Below are positions 33,101 through 44,575 of a stretch of 64,000 bases of DNA, piece after piece. The DNA comes from Dastarcus helophoroides. Lineage: Eukaryota > Arthropoda > Insecta > Coleoptera > Bothrideridae. A program made the position numbers and the translations under genes. The DNA is taken from assembly GCA_028583605.1 (NCBI GenBank), contig CM053334.1, forward strand, positions 19,358,618 to 19,422,617. The letters are read 5' to 3'. Within the stretch, counting starts at the first letter, position 1; every line of letters begins with the position of its first letter. Under the pieces are notes generated by a model. It ran no database searches, had not been told where the DNA came from, and saw nothing but the letters and a program-made list of their open reading frames with translations.

Positions 33101-34870
33101 CACAAAAAATTCGAAACATCGAGGAAAAGTAAAAAATTTTAAAAAAGTCGCAATTTTGAACAAAAGTGGCAATTTTCGAAAATTTTGAAGCAGTCGCAGC
33201 TTTCAAAAATTGTCAACATTTTGAAAAATAGGTCGAATTTGTCAAAAAAAATTCGAAATTTTCAGAATAAGGCGAATTCCTCAAAAAGTCGAATTTAAAA
33301 AAAATTCGAAACATCGAGGAAAAGTAAAAAATTTGAAAAAAGTCGCAATTTTAAAAACAGTCGAGGCTTTTAAAAACAGTCAGGATCTTGAAAAACGTTC
33401 ATGATTTTAATAAAGGTCCAAATTCTGAAAAAAGTCAAAAGTTAAAAAAAAGGAAATTTTGAAAAAAGATCCAAAATTTCATAAAAGTCGAAAAATGAAA
33501 TAAAAGATTGAAAATTTAATGATAAATGATGGAAATTGTCAAAAACAATTGGAAATTCTGATTGAAGATCCAACATTTTAATAAAGTATGTTGAAGAAAC
33601 TCCAATATTTAAAAAAGTTAAAAATAAGTCGAATTTTCCAAATAAAAATCAAATTTACATAAAAGTTAAAATTTAGACAGAAACCTAACCAAACCAAATT
33701 TAAAAAAAAAATGTTAAAATTTAAAAAAGTCAACTTTCGAGAAAAAGTCACAATTTTGAACAAAAGTGGCAATTTTCGAAAATTTTGAAGCAGTCGTAGC
33801 TTTCAAAAATAGTCAAAATTTTGAAAAATAGGTCGAATTCGTCAAAAAAATTCAAAATTTTCAGGATAAGGCGAATTACTCAAAAAGTCGAATTTACAAA
33901 AAATTCGAAACATCGAGGAAAAGTAAAAAATTTGAAAAAAGTCGCAATTTTGAACAAAAGTGGCAATTTTCGAAAATTTTGAAGCAGTCGCAGTTTTCAA
34001 AAATTGTCAGCATTTTGAAAAATAGGTCGAATTCGTCAAAAAAATTCGAAATTTTCAGGATAAGGCAAATTTTTCAAAAAGTCGAATTTACAAAAAATTC
34101 GAAGCATCGAGAAAAGTAAAAAATTTGAAAAAAGTCGCAATTTTAAAAACAGTCGAGGCTTTTAAAAACAGTCAGGATCTTGATTCAGTCAGGTTCATGA
34201 TTTTGATAAAGGTCCAAATTCTGAAAAAAGCCAAAACTTTGATAAAAAGTTCATATCTTGACGATAAAAGGTCGAAATAGTTAAAAAAAGTGAAAAATCT
34301 GAAAAAAGATGAAAGATCCCAAAAAAGTGTAAAATGTTCAAAAATTCACCTTTTCAAAAAATTCTCAAAATAAGACGATTTTTCAACTAAAAGTAAAATT
34401 TATATGAAAGTCAAATCTTTGAGAAAAATTAGAAATTTTTTAGAAAAATTAGAAAGTTAAAAAAATTAAATTTCCTTCAAATTTCTCTAGAAAAGTCAGT
34501 ATTTTAAACAACGGTTCATTTTTTCAAAAAAAGTCGACATTTTGATAAAAATTCGAAATTTTTAAAAAGGTTTAAATTCTGAAAAAAGTCAAAACTTTGA
34601 TAATAAGTTAAAATTTTAACAACAAAAGATCGAAATTCATACAAAAAAAAGTGAAAATTCTATTGAAAGCTAGAGTATTACAAAAAAGTCTAAATTTTGA
34701 AGTGATTTAACTTTTTAAAAAAGTCGAAATCTTCAAAACGTCGAATTTGTCAAATAAAAGGAAACTTTACATGAGAATGATTGCAAATTTTCGCAAAAAC
34801 GCCGAAATTTAAATATAAAAAAGTCGAAACTTTGGGAAAAAGTGAACATATTGCACAAATGTTGATTTTT
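30190..34870 (+). repeat. AT-rich higher-order tandem array
   Basis: GATAAATGATGGAAATT recurs at about 30655, 31088, 31532, 31992, 32753 and 33522. The first intervals are about 433-460 bp and later ones about 765 bp, because a CAGTCGCAGCTTTCAAAAAT-type block was added and amplified. The monomers are again AAAAGTCGAAATTTT-like. No coding capacity is supported. Confidence 0.8.
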
Positions 34871-34909
34871 TCAAAATAAGTCGAGATAGCCAACTATCAT
34901 CTACAGAAA

Positions 34910-35160
34910 TTGAAATACAGAACTTGTCCTCTGAAACCAAGAAAGATTAAAAAACACAACAAAGGTTGCTCTAACGCGTTTCGACAGCCAAGCTGTCATC
35001 TTCAGAGAGAAACTGAAGTAACTAAAAATATATATAAAAAAAATATCATCTACAGTATTTCTCTGAAGATGATAGTTTGGCTATCGAAATGCGTTGAGGC
35101 AACCTTTGTTGTGTTTTTTAATCTTTCTTGGTTTCAAAGGACATATTTGTTTTTTCAATC
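34910..35160. mobile_element. Inverted pair of hammerhead-like modules
   Basis: A minus-strand copy (core 35005-34977, GACAGC-TTG-GCTGTC stem intact) faces a plus-strand copy (core 35063-35089, GATAG/CTATC stem). Both are followed by the same tail (CAACCTTTGTTGTG, then AATCTTTCTTGGTTTCA). The arrangement is a roughly 230-bp imperfect palindrome. Confidence 0.6.
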
Positions 35161-35714
35161 TCTCGTATTTATCGTTAATAAAGTTTAATCGTAATAATTT
35201 TGAGGTTAAAATGGCTAAAATACGAGAGAAACTCGAAAAAACGGGAGATCCGGCAACCCCGCACAACGCGTCTGTGGTCTTCATTTAGATTTTGATGTCT
35301 ACGTACATCTACGGATGTGAAACGTTATTCAGTAGTGCGATAGATATTGCTGACCTTAAAAAAACACTTGACACAAATAATATCAGTCTATTGTTTGCTG
35401 TAATCGGAGAAAACGGCGATAATTAATGTCTGTTCAGACTGACTAATTTTTAACAGGCAAGAGACCAACGCATTTTGGTCTTATCAAAATAAGAAGAAGA
35501 GCCACACCTAATTATCGAATTCAAATGGACCAATGGCGCGGCGGCATTTCAATATTTACAATATGGCGCCTTCAGTTTACAAATTGAATGTCAGTTGTCA
35601 TAGGTCATTGACGTTCCGTTGTTAACAATTTTAACGAATTTATGAATAGAAATAGATAAATTTTAAATATCCATTTATTTTATCGCTTCCAAGTATTTTA
35701 AAACTGCAACGATA
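35161..35714. other. Upstream region of the septin gene
   Basis: No gene. The short open frames are spurious. It should contain the septin promoter and 5' UTR; ATGGCGCC near 35564 is the only GC-richer feature. No core promoter motif was identified with confidence. Confidence 0.4.
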
Positions 35715-37250
35715 ATGTCAAGTGATTCAGTTAAAAACGTAAGTAGGCTGATATTCATTCACTTTTCGAGTTGTTTACATGTTAATGGTTGTTGGTTTGA
35801 TGAGGATGGAAAGCGTATTAATGAAAAAACCGTATTTAAAAGTAAGCGATAGAGTCGACCCTTTGCGCTTTTAATAGGATTTTTCATTAGTTTTCCAGCT
35901 TAGAAACGCCAGGTTATGTTGGGTTCGCCTAATTTACCAAATCAAGTACACCGGAAGTCCGTCAAGAAAGGCTTCGAATTTACCCTCATGGTCGTAGGGG
36001 AGTCCGGCTTGGGAAAATCAACCTTAGTGAACGCGCTTTTCCTCACGGATTTGTACCCAGAAAGACTCATCCCGGACGCTACAGGTAACCTACCCCCAAT
36101 TTTTTTTCAGTTCGTTTACCTGGCCCACTTTCCTTTTTTGGGTGCGGGGCCCACTTTCCTTTTTTGGGTGCATAATTAACCACTTAGACAGTTATCTATT
36201 AGTCATAGTAAATCAAAACTGTGTTATACATAATAATTAATTTGTTAATATTATGACTTCGCCAACAGTTAAAATAATGTGAATCGTTTTAGAAAAAATG
36301 GAACAGACTGTGAAACTAGAGCCTTCGACGGTGGAAATAGAAGAAAGAGGGGTAAAATTACGACTCACAGTGGTCGATACGCCCGGATACGGCGACGCTA
36401 TAGACAATACGGATTCATTTTCTGAAATAATTCGATATATCGATGAACAATTCGAGCGGTTTTTAAGGGATGAATCAGGCCTAAATAGGAAGAATATTAT
36501 GGACAATCGCATCCACTGTTGCTTCTATTTTATATCACCATTTGGCCACAGGTAACTTTCTTAAATGCTCAACCCCAATAGGATTAAATACAACTCAAAT
36601 TTCAGTTTGAAGCCTTTGGATATTGAATTCATGAAGCAACTCCACAATAAAGTAAACATTGTTCCTGTGATTGCCAAAGCGGATGTCCTAACTAAAAAAG
36701 AAATGACGCGACTGAAGCAGAAAGTGTTGGATGAAATCAGTCAGAACGGTATTAGAATTTATTCGTTGCCTGAATGCGATTCGGATGAAGACGAAGAGTA
36801 TAAAGAGCAAGTTCGGCAATTAAAACAGGCTGTGCCATTCGCTGTATGCGGCGCCAACACTCTCTTAGAAGTGCGGGGTAGGAAAGTTAGAGGACGCTTG
36901 TACCCGTGGGGTGTAGTCGAAGTGGAAAACCCCGAACACTGTGATTTTATTAAGTTGCGCACTATGCTCATAACGCACATGCAGGATTTACAGGAGATAA
37001 CACAGCAGGTTCACTATGAGAATTACAGGTCGGAGCGACTGGCCAAAGGACCTCCGGCTAAACGAAACACGTAACTAATTACTCGGGTGATTGTTAACGC
37101 TCTTAACTGTGATTTACTTGTAGGATTATCGAGGAGAAAAATGGTGCAATATCTGAGAAGGATAAAATTCTTCAAGAGAAAGAAGCCGAACTGAAGAGAA
37201 TGCAGGAAATGTTGGCCCAGATGCAAGCCAAAATCCAACAGCAGGAATAA
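35715..37250 (+). CDS. Sep1: Septin (Sep1 / human SEPT2-group)
   Basis: GTP-binding filament-forming protein that acts with other septins at the cell cortex and cytokinetic furrow. Coding exons: 35715-35738, 35891-36084, 36293-36551, 36606-37070, 37124-37250, all GT-AG. Motifs in order: H-R-K-S-V-K-K-G basic stretch, P-loop [17 protein letters not shown], the septin unique element ([12 protein letters not shown]), and a C-terminal coiled coil rich in E, K, M and Q. The product is 355 residues, the usual length for this group, after discounting one extra T at 35930, which otherwise creates an in-frame TAA in the conserved G-F-A-N-L-P-N-Q segment. The acceptor at 35890 was chosen because it gives the family-typical [13 protein letters not shown] second possible start at 35916 would remove the N-terminus but avoid the stop. 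AATAAA is at 37595. Confidence 0.95.
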
Positions 37251-37850
37251 GACTTTGTGTACTTATTATTATTCGACTTTTATAACTTAAGATAACTAAA
37301 GTATGTATTTTCGATGTTTTTTAGAAAGCGGTTTGGAATATTTTATGCGGCATGTTGATATACATATCAGGCCCCACTAAGTCAATATATATGAATTTTG
37401 TCTGTTTTTGCATATGATCGAATATCTATTTTTAAACTGTATTTATTAGTGATATGAAGCCATATTTTTAGAATAGTTTTTAAGAGTCTAAAATAACAAT
37501 AGTTTTATTTTTGATCAGAATGTTGACATTTGGAATGATTCCGGAAAGGTTTTTCAAAGCTCTCTGTAAAAAAATGTTATATTGTGGTATTTTCAATAAA
37601 CATTTGAAATTTTCATTGGTGTTTTATTGCAGTATTGTCGTTTCCTCAGGCTGATTTTTGCTTGAATTCAGTCAGTGGCAATTGCAATCATTTGTATTAT
37701 TGTGATGAAGATCCACCATAAAGTCCTTATTTGCCCTTCGACATTAAACTCAAGATTTTAGGAAATTTTCTAATTCTTTTCTCGGGCTTTGCATTAGTAA
37801 GTTGTTTCGAGATTAACATCGAAGCTTTTGAAAAAATGCCCAACTTTTAA
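37251..37850. other. Septin 3' UTR and flank
   Basis: Contains the polyadenylation signal AATAAA at 37595-37600, about 345 bp after the stop. No other gene is visible. Confidence 0.55.
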
Positions 37851-40620
37851 GAAAATGTGAATTTCGGTTTTTAAGAAATTTTAGGAAACAATTGCAAAAG
37901 ACAAAAATTTAAAGAGAATTTTGGATAAATATGCGAAATTTATAAAATAATATCTTTTTTTGAAATTATAAGTTGTCTACATTTCGAAATTTAAATTTCG
38001 AATCAAAACAAATCATTTTGGGAAAAGAGAAGAAACTTCTTGACAGAAATATCTAGATTTTTTGACTTCTGCTCAATTCAAAAATATAGAAAATTCCGAA
38101 AAAAATAACTAATTTTCCTAAAGAAAACGACCTTTAAAAATATATGAACATTGTGATAAAAATGTCGAAATATAAATAAAAATACGAATCCCCAGGAAAA
38201 ATTCAAAATTCGCAGAAATATCAGGTTGACTTCAACGCGAAAAGTCAACTTTATGTTTCTCGACTGCTTCCCAAAATTTGCCTTTTTCTCAAAAATTAAC
38301 TTTCTTTTTGTTTTTCTCTAGGTTTGGCTTTATCCAGAAATTTTGACTTTTATTTCAAAATTACCAAAATTGGACCTTTTTTTCTCAAAAACTGATGTTC
38401 CATTAAAAAATTCGATTTTTTAGAATTCTTTTTTCCTAGTTTTTATCAAAGTTTGATTTTTTTCTTCGAAAATTCAGGAAATGTTGACTTAAATGCTAAA
38501 GTCAACGTTTTATGTTTCTCGACTGCTTCCCGAAATTCCCCTTTTTTCTCAAAAAGTGACTTTCTATTTTTCTCTAGGTTTGGCTTTTTCCAGAAATTTT
38601 GACTTTTATTTCAAAGTTGCCAAAATTCGACTTTTTTCTCAAAATCTGATTTTCTATTAAGAAATTCGATTTTTTAGAATTCTTTTTTCCTAATTTTTAT
38701 CAAAGTTTGATTTTTTTCTTCGAAAATTTAGGAAATATTGACCTTAATGCCAAAAGTCAACGTTTTATATTTCTGCACTTCTTTTCAAAATTCGCCTTTT
38801 TTCTCAAAAGGTGATTTTATTTCTATTTTTCTCTAGGTTTGGTTTTTCCAGAAATTTTGACTTTTATTTCAAAATTGCCAAAATTCGACTTTTTTTCTCA
38901 AAATCTTATCTTTTATTAAAAAATTCGATTTTTTTGAATTATATTTTTCCCAGTTTTTATCAAAGTTTGATTTTTTCTTCAAAAATTTTGGAAATGTTGA
39001 CTTTAATGCCAAAAGTCAACGTTTTATGTTTCTCGACTGCTTCCCAAAATTCGCCTTTTTTCTCAAAAATTGACTTTGTTTCTACTTTTCTCTAGGTTTG
39101 GTTTTTTCCAGAAATTTTGACTGTTATTTCAAAGTTGCCAAAATTCGACTTTTTTCTCAAAATCTGATCTTCTATTAAGAAATTCGATTTTTTAAAATTC
39201 CTTTTTCCTAATTTTTATCAAAGTTTGATTTTTTCCTTCGAAAATTTAGGAAATATTGACTTTAATGCCAAAAGTCCACGTTTTATATTTCTGCACTTCT
39301 TCTCAAAATTCGCCTTTTTTCTCAAAAGGTGATTTTGTTTCTATTTTTCTCTAGGTTTGTTTTTTCCAGAAATTTTGACTTTTATTTCAAAATTGCCAAA
39401 ATGCGACTTTTTTTTCTCAAAATCTTATCTGTTATTAAAAAATTCGATTTTTTTGAATTATATTTTTCCCAGTTTTTATCAAAGTTTGATTTTTTCTTCG
39501 AAAATTTTGGAAATGTTGACTTTAATGCCAAAAGTCAACGTTTTATGTTTCTCGACTGCTTCCCAAAATTCGCCTTTTTTCTCAAAAATTGACTTTGTTT
39601 CTACTTTTCTCTAGGTTTGGCTTTTTCTAGAAATTTTGACTGTTATTTCAAAGTTGCCAAAATTCGACTTTTTTTCTCAAAAACTGATCTTCTATTAAAA
39701 AATTCGATTTTTTAGAATTCTATTTTTTCGTAGTTTTTATCAGAGTTTGATTTTTTTCTTCGAAAATTCTGGAAATGTTGTTCATTAATGCCAAAGATCA
39801 ACGTTTTATGTTTCTTGACTGCTTCCCAAAATATTGCTCTTTTTTCTTAAAAATTAACTTTCTTTTTGTTTTTCTATAGGTTTGGCTTTATCCAGAAATT
39901 TTGACTTTTATTTCAAAATTACCAAAATTCGACTTTTTTTCTCAAAAACTGATGTTTCATTAAAGAATTCGATTTTTTAGAATTCAATTTTTCCTAGTTT
40001 TTATCAAAGTTTGATTTTTTTTTTGGAAAATTCTCGAAATGTTGTCTTTAATGCCAACAATCAACGTTTTATGCTTCTCGACTTCTTCCCGAAATTCGCT
40101 CTTTTTCGCAAAATTGACTTTGTTTCTATTTTTCTCTAGGTTTGGCTTTTTCCAGAAATTTTGACTTTTATTTCAAAATTGCCAAAATTCGACTTTTTTT
40201 TCTCAAGATCTGATCTTCTATTGAAAAATTCCATATTTTAGAAATCTATTTTTCCTAGTTATTACCAAAGTTTGATTTTTTTCTTCGAAAATTCAGGAAA
40301 TGTTGACTTTAATGCCGAAAATCAACGTTTTATATTTCTGGACTTCTTCCCAAAATTCGTCTTCTTTCTCAAAAATTGACTTTATTTCTATTTTTCTCTG
40401 GGTTTGGTTGTTCCAGAAGTTTTACTTTTATTTCAAAATTGCCAGAATTCGACGTTTTTTCTCAAAATCTAATCTTTTATTAAAAAATTCGATTTTTTGG
40501 AATTCTATTTTTTCCTAGTTTTTATCAAAGTTTGATTTATTTCTTCGAAAATTCTGGAGATGTTGACTTTAATGTCAAAAGTCAACATTTTATATTTCTC
40601 GAAATTAAGATTATTGTCCC
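37850..40620 (-). repeat. 260-bp T-rich tandem array
   Basis: From 38220 on, GTTGACTT-AATGCCAAAAGTCAAC recurs about every 259 bp (about 38225, 38483, 38737, 38997, 39257, 39517, 39778, 40037, 40300, 40560), giving nine to ten units. The monomer language is the reverse complement of the neighbouring A-rich arrays (TCAAAATTCGACTTTTTT). The open frames (S-F-L-F-F-type peptides) are artefacts. Confidence 0.85.
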
Positions 40621-43200
40621 AAAATTCGTGTTTTACGTGAATTTTCTTTTTTTTTTTTCTAGAAATTAAATCGAAATTTTTACCATGTTTCGACTTTAAA
40701 TTATTATGGTTGTTTTCAGAGAAAAATCGAAATTTCTATACAAATGCTACTATAGAATTTCGATTTAATTTCGAAAATAGAGGCGATACTGTAAAAAAGA
40801 ATACGAATTTCGAAGAAAAAACCCAAATTTCCAGAACATAAAATGTTGACTTTTGGCACTGAAGTCTATACTTCCAAAACTTAGATAAAAATTAAGAAGA
40901 TATACAAATTCCCCAAATTTTCCAATAGAAAACTAAATGATGAAAACAGTGGAATGTTGGAAAGAAGTCGAAATTTTGAAAAAAAGGCGAATTTTGAGAA
41001 CACATTGAAAGCTCGAGAATTCGAAACAAAGAGCAATTTAAATCGAATTTAGAAAATATCTGTAAATTTCCACAAAAAGTCAGAGAAAAGTCAAATTTTG
41101 ATTTAAAAAAAAATGGGAGTTGAGAATAACCTCAAACTTAAAAAAAAATATTGCGAACAACAGTCGATACATAAAAAGACGATGAATTTCAAGGAAAATT
41201 TCGAAATTTGTAAATATACGAAAAAAATTTTCAATTTTTGATAAAATTTAAATCAAAATCTAAATTTGTAGAAAAAAAATTTTGAGATTAAAATTAACAT
41301 TCCCAAAAAAAAACCAAACTTTCATAGAAAAATAATAACGAAAAAAAAAAAGAACAAATTTTACGAAAGATTGACGAGTAAGGGGTCAACATTTTGAGAA
41401 AAGTTCAGGTTTTCCAAAACAGAATCAAACTTTGGGAAAAGAGTTAGGTTTTGACTTTATTCCCAAAATTTAACTCTAATCAAAAATCAAAGAAGCCGAA
41501 TTTTGAGAAATAATTAAAATTTCGATAAAACTACAATTATAGAAAACTTCGACTCCAATTATCCAGCAAAAGGCCTCAAGATCTCACAGAAAGACAAATT
41601 TCGAAAAATTTTAAGAATCAAAGCTTAAAAAAAACGACAAAAATTGAAAAAAGGTTGAAATTTCGATAAAAAGTCGAATTTCGAGGTGAAAGTCAAGCAG
41701 AAACAATTTCGAGAGAAAAAAATGCACTAACTGAGAGTTACTCGTTTATTTGGATCTAATTTCAAGAAAAAAAGTCAAAATATCCAGAAAAAGACGAATT
41801 TTAGACGAAAGTATGAACGAGTAAAGGGTCAACGTTTTGAGAAAAGTGTCAGGTTTTCCAAAACAGAAGTCAAACTTTGGGAAAAGAGTTAAATTTTGAC
41901 TTTATTCCCAAAATTTAACTCTAATCAAAAATCAAAAAAGCCGAATTTTGAGAAATAATTGAAATTTCGATAATATCACGATTTTAGAAAACTTCGACAC
42001 CAAATATCCAAAAAAAGGCCTCAAGATCTCACAGAAAGACAAATTTCGAAAAATTTTAAGAATCAAAGCTTAAAAAAACGACAAAAATTGAAAAAAGGTT
42101 GAAATTTCAATAAAAAGTCGAATTTCGAGGTGAAAGTCAAGCAGAAACAATTTCGAGAGAAAAAAATGCACTAACTGAGGGTTACCCGTTTTATTTGGAT
42201 CTAATTTCAAGAAAAAAAGTCAAAATATCCAGAAAAAGACGAATTTTGACGAAAGTATGACGAGTAAAGGGTCAACGTTTTGAGAAAAGTGTCAGGTTTT
42301 CCAAAACAGAGTCAAACTTTGGGAAAAGAGTTAGATTTTGACTTTATTCCCAAAATTTAACTCTAATCAAAATTTAAATAGTCGAATTTTGAGAAATAAT
42401 TAAAATTTTGATAAAATCACAATTTTAGAAAACTTCGACTCCAATTATCCAGCAAAAGGCCTCAAGATCTCACAGAAAGACAAATTTCGAAAAATTTTAA
42501 GAACCAAAGCTTAAAAAAATCGACAAAAATTGAAAAAAGGTTGAAATTTCGATAAAAAGTCGAATTTCGAGGTGAAAGTCAAGAAGAAACAATTTCGAGA
42601 AAAAGAATGCACTAATTGAGGGTTAACCGTTTATTTGGATCTAATTTCAAGAAAAAAAGTCAAAATATCCAGAAAAAGACGAATTTTGACGAAAGTATGA
42701 CGAGTAAAGGGTCAACGTGTCTTGAGAAAAGTGTCAGGTTTTCCAAAACAGAGTCAAACTTTGGGAAAAGAGTTAGATTTTGATTTTATTCCCACAATTT
42801 AACTCTAATCAAAAATGAAAAAAGCCGAATTTTGAGAAATAGTTAAAGTTTTGATAAAATCACAATTTTAGAAAACTTTGACTCCAAATATCTAAAAAAA
42901 AGGCCTCAACATCTCAGAGAAAGATAAATTTCGAAAAATTTTAAGAATCAAAGCTTAACAAAACGACAAAAATTGAAAAAAGGTTGAAATTTCAATAAAA
43001 AGTCGAATTTCGAGGTGCAAGTCAAGCAGAAACTATTTCGAGAGAAAAAAATGCACTAACTGAGGGTTACCCATTTTATTTGGATCTAATTTCAAGAAAA
43101 AAAGTCAAAATATGCTGAAAAAGACGAATTTTAAGGAAACAATCCAGAAAAAGGTATCAAATTGTAAAATAAAAGCTTCTGTCTGCGGAAAAAGTCAAAT
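40620..43200 (+). repeat. 440-bp A-rich tandem array
   Basis: The phrase GGGTCAAC followed by CAGGTTTTCCAAAACAGA recurs at about 41380, 41825, 42265 and 42705, so the period is about 440 bp with four to five units; 40620-41340 is a diverged lead-in. Each unit includes AAGGCCTCAAGATCTCACAG. It adjoins the T-rich 260-bp array head-on. Confidence 0.8.
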
Positions 43201-44482
43201 TTCGAAAAATCTAAGTTACGGTCTATTTTTTGAAAATATCTTAAATTGTAATGGCAAAAAAGTGGAAATTTAATAACAATAAGAAGAAAAAGAAGAATAT
43301 TATTACTCCAAGTTTTTCGATGTATCGTTTTGGCAAATCAAAATCCACCGCCCCTGATAGAGGATTTTCAGTTATCGCAAAAGCATATAATTGTGAACCT
43401 ACTCAAAAGATGAGGACTTGTGAAAAAAAACTTTTATTAAAACACTTTATTTTTGTCAAATAGACATACAATAATTATATAATATAATATTTAATAAAAT
43501 TGAATTGCAAATTTTATAACTTTTAACGAAAAACAGGAACAAAAACCAACAAGAACTGATAAAATTTTCACAAATCAGAATGTAACATTATATCACAGCC
43601 CTAGTGAAGATATTTTGTCATGTACATTTTTTACAAATTTAATCCTTGCCGTCATAGAACATATATACAGAAAGAGAAACTTTGCAATGTATTAAAAATA
43701 TGTCATAATGCGGTAATTTGAAATTAAAAGATTATCATCGAAAATTTTGCTTATCTAATGACAATTGTTTGTATTTATTGTTGAGTAATTTGTATTTAGT
43801 AGGATTTCTGATTCAATAGAGGAAATGAGAATGTATGCATTGTTATTCATTTGAAATAAACCTGTACGACAACCGGCGCATCCACCAAATTTGCTTGCCG
43901 TCGATTTTTGATTAGAATTAGAAGGATTTTAACTTCTTGAACTAAATGAAATTGTCATTTGTAAAAATACCATTTTTTTGTATTCATGTCTTCCTTGAAT
44001 CAAAATTCCAGTGGCATTTCAAAATAATTCAGCTAGTAAAAGTACCCAAATCAAAATATTCGAATTTTCTTAAAACTAACCCCAGTCTGATACAAAATCA
44101 AACTGATTTCGGTATTTTAGATTCAAAGTGGTCATCAGAGAAATAAAATTCTTCTCATATCTCCTCTTTCGAATCAGCAACATTTAGGAATTCATCCCTG
44201 TTGATAATTTAGAATAAGAAAGCTTACTTACAAATTGACATAAAATTAACGATTACATTAGGATGGTATAGCACAAAAATTGTATACATTTCAGTGTACA
44301 TTATTTTCAAAAACTCGATCAGGCAAAGGGTATCAAACATTTAACAAATCTCCAAATTGCGTATAAAAACGTCTACTTCTCTCGCTTCGTGTCAATTGTC
44401 TGTTTTTGTCGCATTTAGAATGATAATGTGGCATAATTCGTGTAATAATACTCCTCTAGGTTACAAAGTCTTTTGAACGCGT
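43200..44482. other. 3' flank of the alpha2-delta gene
   Basis: No gene. It includes the alpha2-delta 3' UTR (minus strand); a TTTATT at about 43763 would be AATAAA on that strand. The plus-strand open frame at 43251-43463 has no family resemblance and starts inside repeat sequence. Confidence 0.45.
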
Positions 44483-44575
44483 TTAATAAAGCAGTCGCAG
44501 CGATAAGGCGATGATTAGAAGGTAACGAGACAAGCCCGCCATGTACCCATTCCCACAAATTTTTATTTCACTTTC
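44483..44575 (-). CDS. alpha2-delta last exon, GPI-type tail
   Basis: A 31-codon exon, phase 0, encoding I-C-G-N-G and then a hydrophobic end with [12 protein letters not shown] before the stop. A Cys-Gly site followed by a short hydrophobic tail with nothing after it matches the GPI-anchor signal known for alpha2-delta subunits. It can be joined in frame to either cassette. Confidence 0.8.
   Translation of the reverse strand, partial: ESEIKICGNGYMAGLSRYLLIIALSLRLLY

Noticed and set aside
35094..35288. 64-codon plus-strand frame upstream of the septin gene
   Set aside because: Overlaps the hammerhead-like repeat and matches nothing; the septin start and splice sites lie downstream.
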